DNA of 64,000 bases from Falsirhodobacter flavus (GCA_029846755.1 JARWBI010000002.1:1-64000); one strand, 5' to 3'. Numbered from the stretch's first letter, positions 1 through 7,870 are shown. The notes: a model not told the origin generated them from the sequence alone. Made by a program: numbers and translations.

Positions 1-435
1 ACTGAAGGGTATGCCATAAGGCAATGCCTTACAACCATTTGCTCAATCAGTGCAGACGGCCCTCACCGCACGCTTACAGCTGAACCCGTGTAACAGCCAT
101 CTCTCTTCGAAGCGCAGCGCCACAGAAGACTGCGGCGCTTCGAACGAAAACTTAGGGCTCCGAGCGATGACCCCTGGGACATTGCCGCCATTCGCTGCGA
201 CGCGGCGAATTTTTCAGAAGGCGAGACCAAGCCGGACTTCAGTCCAGTATCAATCTGACGGGTAACCCGTCATATTAGGCGGATGCCGACCGCTCGCCTC
301 TCCTCCACCAGGACCAGCGCCACCCTCGCCGGGCGGGGCCGTGCCTCTCATGGCAACCCTCGTCATCGGCACCGCGGTCAGCGAACCAAGGTCTGATGTC
401 ACAACGGACAGAAGCGCGAAGGTGAGTCGGATGTG
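1..435. other. Left-edge stretch with no recognisable gene
   Basis: I see no convincing coding region here. Short open frames exist but have no recognisable motif. The stretch holds an imperfect inverted repeat around 117-152 (CGAAGCG arms), one copy of the dispersed TGGGACATT repeat at 175-198, and a small ATTCGC/GCGAAT inverted repeat at 190-210. It lies downstream of the minus-strand mntP gene. Confidence 0.6.
175..198 (+). repeat. Dispersed TGGGACATT...CATTCGC repeat, copy 1
   Basis: This is one of three about 24-bp near-identical segments that start TGGGACATT, carry three to five variable bases and end CATTCGC. The others are at 6213 and 8361. All are intergenic and in the same orientation. 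The function is unknown; it may be a remnant of a decayed mobile or repeat family. Confidence 0.5.
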
Positions 436-1008
436 TCAGCCGACCGCCGCCGTCAGGTGTTCGTGAAGGATCAGCGCCCCGAGCGAGATGAGTGCCACGC
501 CGCCCAGCACCTCGGCATAGCGGCCGAACTGTGCGCCGAGATAGCGACCGATCATCATCCCCGTTGTGGACATGACCATCGTCGCCGTGCCGATCGCTGC
601 CGCGATGAGGATGATGTTGACGTCCAAAAACGCCAACGATACGCCCACCGCCATCGCATCCAGCGAAGTGCCGATGGCCGTCACGATCAAAGCCGCCGTC
701 GTCGCGGACCCGCCATCCATTGGCGCCTCGGGGTGGCGCGCAAGCGCGTTCCACGCCATATGCGCCCCGACCGCCCCAAGCAGACCGAAGGCGATCCAGT
801 GATCGAACGCCTGCACATACTGGCTGGCGACGACGCCGAGGAACCAGCCGATCAGCGGAGTGACCATCTCGACCGCACCGAACACCATGCCGGTGCCGAT
901 CGCCTTGCGAAACGTCGGGCGGGTCTGCGCCGCGCCACGGCCAAGCGATGCGATCATGGCATCCACAGACATGCCGATGGCCAACACGCCGATTGAAATC
1001 GGAGACAT
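436..1008 (-). CDS. mntP: MntP-type manganese efflux pump
   Basis: This is a predicted inner-membrane Mn(II) exporter of about 190 residues, the usual length for MntP. The two-fold repeated membrane architecture is visible: SIGVLAIGMSVDAMIASLG in the first half and TAIGTSLDAMAVGVSLAF in the second. The conserved Asp of each DAM motif lies in the membrane segments that form the metal path. I chose the ATG at 1008 because AGGAG (1016-1020) sits 7 nt upstream; the ATG at 1014 would leave only 1 nt. The leader carries a manganese-sensing yybP-ykoY riboswitch, which agrees with the function. The gene is probably switched on by excess manganese. Confidence 0.93.
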   Translation of the reverse strand: MSPISIGVLAIGMSVDAMIASLGRGAAQTRPTFRKAIGTGMVFGAVEMVTPLIGWFLGVVASQYVQAFDHWIAFGLLGAVGAHMAWNALARHPEAPMDGGSATTAALIVTAIGTSLDAMAVGVSLAFLDVNIILIAAAIGTATMVMSTTGMMIGRYLGAQFGRYAEVLGGVALISLGALILHEHLTAAVG

Positions 1009-1065
1009 TTTCATACTCCTGCGGGCCGTGTAAACCGGACGATCTTGCGAAGCCCTTGCCCTAAG

Positions 1066-1180
1066 GGCACTTCGCATCGTCACGGTCTCGCAGGACCATT
1101 TCTGGCCGAACGCGCCACGCAGTGCTCTGCGATCATGTTGACGCGTTCCCACAACAGGATGTGGTTGCTACTCCCCGATG
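1066..1180 (-). promoter_or_regulatory. yybP-ykoY manganese riboswitch in the mntP leader
   Basis: Read on the minus strand, the leader has the conserved blocks of this class in order: GGGGAGTAGC (1176-1167), then GTCAACATGATCG, then CGAGACC (1090-1084) after a hairpin-rich middle. These are the L1 and L3 elements that dock around Mn(II). Just downstream (1076-1048) a GCGAAG...CTTCGC hairpin with alternative pairings could be the expression platform. It lies 60-170 nt upstream of the mntP start, as is typical for this class. Confidence 0.85.
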
Positions 1181-1209
1181 GGGGCGGGGCTAAGGATGCT
1201 GGAATGCTA

Positions 1210-1250
1210 AGTCAATGATTATATTTGATAATGTAAATGATAAGCATTCG
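1210..1250 (-). promoter_or_regulatory. mntP promoter with Fur/Mur-like AT-rich operator
   Basis: The minus strand has a perfect TATAAT at 1223-1218, giving an expected transcript start near 1210, about 30 nt before the riboswitch. Immediately upstream lies an AT-rich segment (1250-1224) with repeated TGATAA/CATT elements that resembles Fur-family boxes. Members of that family (Mur in alphaproteobacteria) sense manganese. I cannot identify a good -35 hexamer, and the Fur/Mur assignment is an inference. Confidence 0.45.
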
Positions 1251-1315
1251 CAAGACATTGGAAGTTTAACAAATATGAAACCTCGTCGGTTGCCGGTGGT
1301 GGCAGATTACCCACC

Positions 1316-1927
1316 TCACCATAGCGCAAAACCACGCAGCAGATGTGCCGCGTGCAGCCAGTTCAACGTCTCGGCCAGCGGAATGAGGGATAGGAACACC
1401 AACGCATCCCGCGTATTGCGTGCCAGCGTGCCCATGTCGACGGAGATGCGCGGCGGGGTGCGGAACCCCGACAGATCCGGCACGATCCGCGGCACCCGCG
1501 CGGCATAGGCATCATAGGCTGCGCCAAACATCCGGCGCAGGTCGCGCTCCTCGCGCGTGGCGGTTGCGGTCAGGATCGCCAGCACCATCCCGCCCACCAG
1601 CAAGGTCAGCGTTACGCTTTCCAGCATCAGCCCGAAGCCAACCGCCCCGATGGTCGAAAACATGTAAAGCGGATGGCGGCAAATCGAATACGGCCCGTCC
1701 TGCATCACGCAGCGGTTCTTGTGCCCGCCGATATAGAGGATCGCCCAGAACCGCCCCAACACCGCTGCGACGACGCACAGGATGCCCGCGCCATGCAGCA
1801 GCGCGGCGGGCAGTCCATCGACGGCGGGCGCGGTGAACAGCAGCAGCGGCACCAGTGCCAGCGTGGCGAGGCGCAATCCGGCGATGCGGATTTTCTGGTT
1901 GAACGGGCGGGCAAGCGTTGCGGTCAT
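1316..1927 (-). CDS. Isoprenylcysteine carboxyl methyltransferase-like membrane protein
   Basis: This 203-residue membrane protein belongs to the ICMT/PEMT-like methyltransferase superfamily. It has several hydrophobic segments and the family signature GPYSICRHPLYMF (about residues 98-110), the SAM-contacting Arg-His-Pro region, followed by an EERDL motif near residue 147 as in related enzymes. The bacterial substrate is unknown. The start at 1927 is preceded by GAGGG with suitable spacing. The gene follows the phosphatase-like gene with a 7-nt gap, so the two are probably co-transcribed. Confidence 0.75.
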   Translation of the reverse strand: MTATLARPFNQKIRIAGLRLATLALVPLLLFTAPAVDGLPAALLHGAGILCVVAAVLGRFWAILYIGGHKNRCVMQDGPYSICRHPLYMFSTIGAVGFGLMLESVTLTLLVGGMVLAILTATATREERDLRRMFGAAYDAYAARVPRIVPDLSGFRTPPRISVDMGTLARNTRDALVFLSLIPLAETLNWLHAAHLLRGFALW

Positions 1928-1934
1928 GGAACCC

Positions 1935-2486
1935 TCAGGATGTGTAGCCAAGCCACGGCTCCAAAGCTTCCCAGCTTTGGTCCATCGGCCATGCGGCGGT
2001 GTAAGGAATGGAGATGTGGCCATAGCGGAACGAGATCTGCGCCTCGGCGGCATCCTCGTCATGCGCCAGCGTCGCCAGAAGCAGCGCCGAGGCGAGGCCC
2101 GTGCGGTCCGCGCCCGACTTGCAATGGATCAGCACCGGCTTGGGGGCGGTGCGCAGCAGGGCCACAAGCTGCGCGGCACGATCCTGCGGCAGCGCCTTGC
2201 CCGCCGACATGGCAAAATCGTAATGCGCGATGCCGAGACGCGCCGACGCCGCAACCTCCTCGTCATACCAATCCGTCCCGACATGCTCGCCGCGCAGGTT
2301 GATGACGCTCCGGATGCCGGTTTCGGCCACCCAGCGGTCCAGATCGCCGCCCGACGGCTGGGCCGAGCGGTAGGCCACACCTTCCACCACTGGATGGAAA
2401 TTGCGGTTCATCTGAAGGTTGGCCAGATATCCGCCCGGCAGGGCAAGGCACAAAGCGGCGGCGAGGAGAAGCTTGCGATACATCAT
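1935..2486 (-). CDS. Exported dual-specificity/tyrosine-phosphatase-like protein
   Basis: The protein has about 183 residues. The first 22 are a hydrophobic leader (YRKLLLAAALCLALPGGYLA), indicating export or membrane anchoring. The rest fits a protein tyrosine/dual-specificity phosphatase fold: an SAQPSGGDLDRW early motif, a VINLRGE strand, and the catalytic P-loop HCKSGADRTG at 121-130 with the nucleophilic Cys and Arg present. A general-acid Asp is plausible near residue 90. Two ATGs (2486, 2483) are possible behind AGGGCGG; I chose the first. The gene is divergent from the response regulator and shares its promoter region, so it may be a target of that system. Confidence 0.78.
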   Translation of the reverse strand: MMYRKLLLAAALCLALPGGYLANLQMNRNFHPVVEGVAYRSAQPSGGDLDRWVAETGIRSVINLRGEHVGTDWYDEEVAASARLGIAHYDFAMSAGKALPQDRAAQLVALLRTAPKPVLIHCKSGADRTGLASALLLATLAHDEDAAEAQISFRYGHISIPYTAAWPMDQSWEALEPWLGYTS

Positions 2487-2501
2487 GCCGCCCTGTTCGC
2501 G

Positions 2502-2523
2502 CACCAAGCTGACACCAAGCTGA
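2502..2523 (+). promoter_or_regulatory. Tandem 11-bp direct repeat, candidate OmpR-type box
   Basis: CACCAAGCTGA occurs twice back-to-back (2502-2512 and 2513-2523) in the 87-bp gap between the divergent phosphatase and response-regulator genes. OmpR/PhoB-family winged-helix regulators commonly bind 11-bp direct repeats as tandem dimers. The position suggests autoregulation by the adjacent regulator, which is an inference. Confidence 0.5.
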
Positions 2524-2573
2524 ACGCTGGCCTTCGCCGCCGCAGCGACTATGCTGGCGGTGCGGAGGCAGGG

Positions 2574-3230
2574 ATGCGGATATTGCTGATCGAGGATGAT
2601 GCGGGCCTTGGCTCTGCCGTGCGTGACCGCATCGCGGGCGACGGACATCTGCCCGACTGGGCCGAGGATCTGGCGACCGCCCGCGATTTTCTGGCGACGG
2701 TCACCTACGATCTGGTGCTGCTGGACATGATGCTGCCGGACGGTCACGGGCTGGATTTGCTACGACAGATGCGGCAGGCGCGGAACGCGGTTCCGGTCAT
2801 CATCCTGACGGCGATGGACCGCATTACCGACCGGATCGACGGGTTGAACGCGGGGGCCGACGATTATCTGGTCAAGCCCTTCGATCTGTCAGAGCTGACC
2901 GCCCGCATCGGCGCCGTCGCGCGGCGTTACGCCCGCGATCCCAGCCCGCACGTCACCATCGCGGGGTTCGAGGTGAACCTTGCAGGGCGGCAGATCACCG
3001 GCCCCGAAGGCGCGGTCGATCTGGGCCAGCGCGAATGGATTATTTTCGAGACCTTGGTGCAGGCCAAAGGAACCATCGTGTCGAAATCGAGGCTCGAAGA
3101 CCGCCTCTATTCCTTCGATGCCGAGGTCGAAAGCAACACGATCGAGGTCTATGTCAGCCGCCTGCGCAAGAAACTGGGCAAGAACAGCGTCGAGACGCTG
3201 CGCGGCCTCGGCTACCGGATCGCGCGATGA
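2574..3230 (+). CDS. OmpR-family response regulator
   Basis: This 218-residue DNA-binding response regulator has an N-terminal receiver (1-115) with acidic pocket E7/D8/D9, phospho-acceptor D51 (VLLDMMLPDGHG), switch Thr in ILTA and K101 (LVKPFD). It is followed by a winged-helix effector (about 125-218) ending ETLRGLGYRIAR, as is usual for OmpR/PhoB proteins. The start ATG at 2574 follows GGAGG. Its stop overlaps the start of the sensor kinase (ATGA), so the two form an operon. Candidate direct-repeat operators lie 50 bp upstream. Confidence 0.93.
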   Translation: MRILLIEDDAGLGSAVRDRIAGDGHLPDWAEDLATARDFLATVTYDLVLLDMMLPDGHGLDLLRQMRQARNAVPVIILTAMDRITDRIDGLNAGADDYLVKPFDLSELTARIGAVARRYARDPSPHVTIAGFEVNLAGRQITGPEGAVDLGQREWIIFETLVQAKGTIVSKSRLEDRLYSFDAEVESNTIEVYVSRLRKKLGKNSVETLRGLGYRIAR

Positions 3231-4531
3231 CGGCCCGCAGCCTTCGGCGGGATCTGGCGCTCGGCCTTGGGGCGGGGCTGACGGTTTTGTGGATCGTCGC
3301 GATGCTGGGCGCGGCCCTGATCGTGCGCGAAGAACTGGACGAGGTTTACGACAGCCTGATGGAGGAAACCGCCGACCGCCTTCTGCCCTTCATGGCGGGC
3401 ACCGAAACTCCCGCATTGCCGCGACGGGCCGAGGCGCTGCTGACATGGGCGCTGCATGACACGGACGGCGTGCGCTATTCCGACGATGCCGACCCCGCCG
3501 GCTTCCCCGCAGACCCACCTGAAGGGTTCAGCACAGTCGGTAACCAACGCCATTTCGTCCGCAGTTCTGGCGGAATGGTGCTGGATATCGCCAGTCCGCT
3601 TCAGGAACGACGCGAGGCGCTGCAAGGGGTGATGACCGCGCTGATCCTGCCTGCGCTGGCGCTTTTGCCGCTGTGCCTCTTGGGGATCGTGTGGTTTACG
3701 AACCGCCGCCTGCGCCCCGTCGCAGCCCTGTCTGCAGAAGTCGCAGGCCGCAGCCCCGGCGATCTGCGCGCGCTGACGACCCCTGAGCTGCCAGCAGAAC
3801 TGGCCCCCGTGCGGGACGAGATGAACCGCCTGATGGGCGATCTGGCGGATGCGCTGGAGGCGGAAAAGGCGTTCTCCGCCAACGCGGCGCACGAGTTGCG
3901 CACCCCCATCGCCGCCACGCTGGCGCATGTGCAGCTTTTGCGTGACGCCTCGGACGGCCCCCTGCGCGAGCGCGCCGAAAAGGCCGAGGCCGAGTTGAAG
4001 CGCGTCGTCCGGCTGGCCGAGAAGTTGTTGCAACTGGCGCGGGCCGAACACGCGACGAGCACCGCACCGCCGGCGGATGTCGCCCCGATCCTGCGCCTTG
4101 TCGCCGCCGATTTCGGTCTGACCGCAAATGTGCCGGATGTGCCGGTGCTGCTGCGTATAGATCCCGACGCATTTGCCATCCTCGCCCGAAATCTGATCGA
4201 GAACGCCGTCACCCACGGCACCAACGCGACGATCCAGCTGCAAACTGATGGCAAACTGCGCATCGCCAATGATGGGGCTACTCTCCCGCCCGAAAAACTG
4301 ACCCACCTGACCCGCCGTTTCGAACGCGCAGGCGCGCGGGCCGCAGGCTCGGGCCTCGGACTGGCAATCGTTGCCGCCATTGTGGAAACTGCGGGGCTGA
4401 CGTTGAGGCTACGATCACCGCGCGAAGGGTCAAATCAGGGGTTTGAGGCTGTTGTGCTTGCAAGTTCGGCAGATGCTGGCAACCAAACTGGGCGGAACGC
4501 TGTTCTTTTGCAAGCAGCACTGCCACTCTGA
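3227..4531 (+). CDS. Sensor histidine kinase with an atypical C-terminus
   Basis: This is the membrane partner of the upstream OmpR regulator. A transmembrane segment at about 13-34, a periplasmic sensor region (35-130) and a second transmembrane segment (about 134-157) are followed by a HAMP-like linker. The HisKA box has H222 (AHELRTP), and the ATPase domain has an N box (RNLIENAV, 321-328) and a G box (GSGLGLA). Up to residue 410 (FEAVV) the sequence fits the family. The last 24 residues (from LASSADAG) do not resemble the usual short ending. The change of sequence falls near base 4456, just before a recombinase gene, so the tail may come from inserted DNA. The input signal is unknown. Confidence 0.88.
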   Translation: MTARSLRRDLALGLGAGLTVLWIVAMLGAALIVREELDEVYDSLMEETADRLLPFMAGTETPALPRRAEALLTWALHDTDGVRYSDDADPAGFPADPPEGFSTVGNQRHFVRSSGGMVLDIASPLQERREALQGVMTALILPALALLPLCLLGIVWFTNRRLRPVAALSAEVAGRSPGDLRALTTPELPAELAPVRDEMNRLMGDLADALEAEKAFSANAAHELRTPIAATLAHVQLLRDASDGPLRERAEKAEAELKRVVRLAEKLLQLARAEHATSTAPPADVAPILRLVAADFGLTANVPDVPVLLRIDPDAFAILARNLIENAVTHGTNATIQLQTDGKLRIANDGATLPPEKLTHLTRRFERAGARAAGSGLGLAIVAAIVETAGLTLRLRSPREGSNQGFEAVVLASSADAGNQTGRNAVLLQAALPL

Positions 4532-4690
4532 ACACCAGATATGGCGGATTGAGGTTGCTGCGATTGCAGCCAAGGCACCTATCGTGAATGTCGCCTTTGG
4601 GCTCCGAGCGACGGCATGCGACTTCTGTGCTATCCTTCCTCGGCATCATTCCGAAAGGCGGGCGGGAGCGGTGGATCGGAAGGCACTGCC

Positions 4691-5326
4691 ATGTCCACCG
4701 AACTCATTACCACGACCCCACCGCCGGCGCGGATCGCCTGGAACAAGGGACGGATCGTCGGTCAGAAGCGACCGTTGCAGCCGAAGCACGTCTGGTCCAT
4801 TCGCATCAGGCTGGAGATGTCCGGCGACCTCCGGGACCTTGCGCTGTTCAACATGGCGATCGACAGCAAACTGCGGGGCTGCGATCTGGTCCGCCTGCAA
4901 GTGCGCGATGTGTTCGCTGCAGGGCAGGTTCGCGAACGGGCGTCAGTTGTTCAACAGAAGACCGGACGGCCCGTCAGGTTCGAGATCACCGAGACGACCC
5001 GCATCTGCCTCAAACAGTGGATCGCCAGCCCGTCGATGACCGGTATGCAGTATCTGTGGCCGAGCCGCTTCCATGACCGGCCGCATGTGTCGACGCGGCA
5101 GTATGCCCGTCTGCTTCGCGACTGGATCAGTTCGATCGGGCTGGAAGTCAGCAGCTATGGGACGCACTCGATGCGGCGGACGAAGGTCGCGCAGATCTAC
5201 AAGAAGACCGGCAACCTGCGGGCCGTGCAACTGCTCCTTGGTCATACGAAAATGGACAGCACCGTTCGATACCTTGGGATCGAGGTTGATGACGCGCTCG
5301 CCATCTCAGAGGCCATCGATTTGTGA
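4691..5326 (+). CDS. Short tyrosine recombinase/integrase
   Basis: This 211-residue site-specific recombinase consists almost only of the catalytic domain. The expected residues are visible: R62 (SKLRGCDL), a candidate beta-hairpin Lys at K90, the HxxR box H159/R162 (THSMRRTK), H185 (LLLGHTKMD) and nucleophile Y194 (TVRYLGIE). A full core-binding N-terminal domain is absent; only about 45 residues precede the catalytic region. The start at 4691 follows GGAAGG with 7-nt spacing. It sits at the apparent left border of an accessory island and could be its mobilising or resident recombinase, but I see no clear attachment-site repeats. Confidence 0.88.
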   Translation: MSTELITTTPPPARIAWNKGRIVGQKRPLQPKHVWSIRIRLEMSGDLRDLALFNMAIDSKLRGCDLVRLQVRDVFAAGQVRERASVVQQKTGRPVRFEITETTRICLKQWIASPSMTGMQYLWPSRFHDRPHVSTRQYARLLRDWISSIGLEVSSYGTHSMRRTKVAQIYKKTGNLRAVQLLLGHTKMDSTVRYLGIEVDDALAISEAIDL

Positions 5327-5486
5327 AGTGCGGTAGGCGGCCTGCCAACGAACAACATTTTAGGAGGGCCGCCATCCTAGGCATCCCGTGGGACGAAGCT
5401 GCCACTCATTGATTCAGCGAGTGGCTTGGCATCAAGTATCTCGACAGGCAATGTATGAGTGAAAATGACTTTGACGAGAATATTAG

Positions 5487-6203
5487 ATGCAAGATCGATA
5501 CGCCGGAGACGTAGGAGATTTCGTTAAACTGGGTTTGCTCCGCGCCCTGTCCCCCGGACGCAGAACGGGCATCGCGTGGTATCGCTTTCCAGACGAATCT
5601 CATAATGGCGATGGTAGGCATATCTCCTATCTTGATCATCCGGACCGCTTCGCTGCTCTCGATCCAGTCCTTTTTGAACATCTCCGGAACGTTGTGAGGG
5701 ACGTTCGGTCAATCTCTTCACTGATGCCTATGCTAGAGCATGCCGCATTCTCTGATGAAGCACTTGATGTCGCTTCAGTGCCAAATCAGCTTCGGCGACT
5801 GTGGAGGCGTGAATGGTTCTCAAGGGTGATGAGAGACCTAGAAGGATGTGATCTTGTCTTCGCTGACCCGGATAATGGCATCGTCGACGACACAGAGAGC
5901 AGGAAGGGGAGTGCCAAATTCGGCAAGCAAATTCCGCTGGCAGAGGTGCGAGCATTGGCCGAGAACCGCTGCGCCGTGATCTATCACCATAACACTCGAC
6001 GCTCAGGCGGGCATAACGCCGAAGTCGACTACCTGTTCTCTGAGCTTGGAACCTCCGGCCTTGCCGTTCGCGCCACAGCACACAGCGCTCGCACATTCTT
6101 CATTTTAAACGCAGATAAAGAGATCGAAAGCCGGGTCCGCGCATTCTGTGATCGCTGGCAAGGAGCGAAGGTCAGACTGCACGAGTCCTCGCTGTCACAG
6201 TAA
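5487..6203 (+). CDS. Conserved protein of unknown function (YAGDVGDF / DPDNG type)
   Basis: I cannot assign a function to this 238-residue soluble protein. Visible blocks are an N-terminal YAGDVGDFVKLGLLRAL, GIAWYRFPDESHNGDGRH (28-45), CDLVFADPDNGI (121-132) and AVIYHHNTRRSGGH (163-176). The order of an N-terminal Gly-rich/acidic motif and a later DPDNG recalls class I methyltransferase-like folds, with DPDNG where DPP(F/Y) would be, but this is only a resemblance. No signal or membrane segment is evident. It lies 160 bp downstream of the recombinase in the island. The ribosome-binding site before the ATG at 5487 is weak. Confidence 0.7.
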   Translation: MQDRYAGDVGDFVKLGLLRALSPGRRTGIAWYRFPDESHNGDGRHISYLDHPDRFAALDPVLFEHLRNVVRDVRSISSLMPMLEHAAFSDEALDVASVPNQLRRLWRREWFSRVMRDLEGCDLVFADPDNGIVDDTESRKGSAKFGKQIPLAEVRALAENRCAVIYHHNTRRSGGHNAEVDYLFSELGTSGLAVRATAHSARTFFILNADKEIESRVRAFCDRWQGAKVRLHESSLSQ

Positions 6204-6212
6204 GTCGCGTGA

Positions 6213-6236
6213 TGGGACATTTCCGACATTCGCTGC
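6213..6236 (+). repeat. Dispersed TGGGACATT...CATTCGC repeat, copy 2
   Basis: This is the second intergenic copy of the short repeat, right after the stop of the unknown gene that ends at 6203. Like copy 1, it runs on as CATTCGCTGC. Confidence 0.5.
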
Positions 6237-6248
6237 ACGGCGGCAAAA

Positions 6249-6420
6249 TCACCGATGTCTCAGCGCATCCAAAATGACCGAGAACGCAGACGAGGTTTGT
6301 CGGCGGTGGGGATAGTATAGGTGGTAGCCGGTAAACGGTAGCGGCCACGGTTCCAGAACCGACTCCAGGCGGTCCTTTGCAATATCGTTGGTTACAGCCG
6401 TCTGTCGAAAGAAGGTGATG
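6249..6420 (-). pseudogene. Remnant of a LysR-family regulator (C-terminal end only)
   Basis: The last about 45 codons read DRLESVLEPW, PFTGYHLYYPHRRQTSSAF and ILDALRHR, which is the typical C-terminal end of a LysR substrate-binding domain (LVRVLEPW...GYHLYYPSRRQ... pattern). The open frame extends to 6518, but beyond about 6420 it no longer resembles LysR. No helix-turn-helix or effector domain is present upstream, where the histidine kinase ends at 6565. This is a decayed fragment without a plausible function. Confidence 0.72.
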
Positions 6421-6564
6421 ATTGTTGCTGGCGAAATCCGTTCAATCGGTTCCCGATCGATGAACCCGTGTCGGCCGAGTTGCGGTGTGGTGTCCTTCAG
6501 GTGTGATGACATCGGCACCGCGATGCCCGCAACGACGCCCTACCGATGACCCCGGCCGAAATTG

Positions 6565-7731
6565 TCACAAGGGAATGCAGAACCTGAATTCGGTTTGGTC
6601 GGCATCGGATGAGACGGTAAGCGACCCACCATGCGCCCGCGCGATTTCAGAACTTATGAACAGGCCCAGTCCCAGACCGTTGGCGCTTGGGGACGCACCG
6701 CGGACGAAAGGTTCAAACAGACTTGCCATCTTGTCAGCCGGGATTGGTTCGCCATGATTGCGGACAGCAATGACAGCCGCGCGTCCGTCCGAAGAAATCG
6801 ATATCTGAACGGGACGGTCACGCGCTCCATGAATGACCGCGTTGTTTGCAAGGTTGGAAATCATCCGCCCGATTTGCGACGGATCACACAGGATGCGCAC
6901 CGGGGCGACCGCGTCCACGTCAATCGTCTTCCCCGTCGCCGAGAATATCTCTTGGGCGATTTCGGCGGCGAGGTTGTTCACATGCGTTTCTTCACGCGTT
7001 TCTAACACCATTCCCGCGCCGAAGCGCGCTCTGGCGAGATCAAGGAGGTTCTCCACGATCGCACTCATCCGGTTCGTCGTCTTCGACATCTCGGAAGCGA
7101 GCATTTCAACGTCGGCGCCTGGCTTATGCAGCAACCGCAGACCTGATTTGAGCGACGTCAGAGGGTTGCGGAGATCGTGCCCAAGGACCGCGATGAACTC
7201 TTCCCGTAGCCTCGCCACCTTCCGCTCGGAGTGGAGGGCATTTTCCGAACTCAGAAGGTCCTGACGGTCACTGATCAGCGAAGCGATCAGATCGGCAAAC
7301 AGCTGGAACGTGTCGATCACCTGCGGCGTGTTCACAATACGAGGAACGCTGTCGATGCCGCACAAGGTGCCAAAAAATGACCCGTCTTTCAGAACGATGG
7401 GCACGGAAATATAGCTTTTCAACCCATAGATCCTGGGCGTGTGATGCCCGCTGAACGTCGCGTCTCGATCCGCATCGTCAAAGACAACAAGCTTTCGGCT
7501 GTCGCGGATCTCGTCGCAGATCGTCGAATTGAGAGGCAGCTCGCCCCCCGGCCTAAGATCGAAGCCCATTCCGTCGAGCGTTGCGCAGGCTACCCAGCTT
7601 CGATCTGTCACCTTTGCCACAGTGACAAAACGCATCCCGGTCAGGTTCTGGCAAACCTCAAGGATGCGCGGAACCTGACCAATGGACTGAACAAGCTGAA
7701 CATCCTCTTCGAAGTTCTCCGATCCCGTCAC
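6565..7731 (-). CDS. GAF-domain sensor histidine kinase (soluble)
   Basis: The protein has 388 residues. It starts with a GAF sensor domain (about 12-160; VTVAKVTDRSWVACATLD, LKSYISVPI, FGTLCGID), then a HisKA box with H185 (VLGHDLRNPLTSLKSG), an N box near 293 (SNLANNAVIHG) and a G box at 352-357 (GLGLGLF). No membrane segment is present, so it is cytosolic. I chose a GTG start at 7731 because AGGAGG sits exactly 7 nt upstream; the open frame extends further, but without family homology. It is divergent from a single-domain receiver, its likely partner. GAF kinases of this type sense light, redox or small ligands; the ligand here is unknown. Confidence 0.87.
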   Translation of the reverse strand: MTGSENFEEDVQLVQSIGQVPRILEVCQNLTGMRFVTVAKVTDRSWVACATLDGMGFDLRPGGELPLNSTICDEIRDSRKLVVFDDADRDATFSGHHTPRIYGLKSYISVPIVLKDGSFFGTLCGIDSVPRIVNTPQVIDTFQLFADLIASLISDRQDLLSSENALHSERKVARLREEFIAVLGHDLRNPLTSLKSGLRLLHKPGADVEMLASEMSKTTNRMSAIVENLLDLARARFGAGMVLETREETHVNNLAAEIAQEIFSATGKTIDVDAVAPVRILCDPSQIGRMISNLANNAVIHGARDRPVQISISSDGRAAVIAVRNHGEPIPADKMASLFEPFVRGASPSANGLGLGLFISSEIARAHGGSLTVSSDADQTEFRFCIPL

Positions 7732-7845
7732 GCCACAGCCTCCTGTCCAACAATAACATTTTCCATATCTTCCTCTGGATAGGAAGGCAGGCACTGCGCT
7801 ACAGGCGCCTGCTTCGTCAGGCCCCGTGAGTTTTTTCTGTCCCAT

Positions 7846-7870
7846 GGAACGAATGCCGCGATGGCTTGTT
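7846..7870 (+). promoter_or_regulatory. Tentative GGAAC-N17-GTT promoter-like element
   Basis: GGAAC (7846-7850) and GTT (7868-7870) are separated by 17 bp, which matches the spacing of EcfG-type general-stress promoters in many alphaproteobacteria. A transcript would start near 7878 and read into the receiver gene. The motif is short enough to occur by chance, and many Rhodobacterales lack EcfG, so this is weak. Confidence 0.25.

Noticed and set aside
155-4611. 13-bp direct repeat GGGCTCCGAGCGA at 155-167 and 4599-4611
   Set aside because: It resembles attachment-site flanks, but 13-bp matches are expected by chance in 64 kb and the enclosed genes (mntP to the sensor kinase) look like ordinary chromosome.
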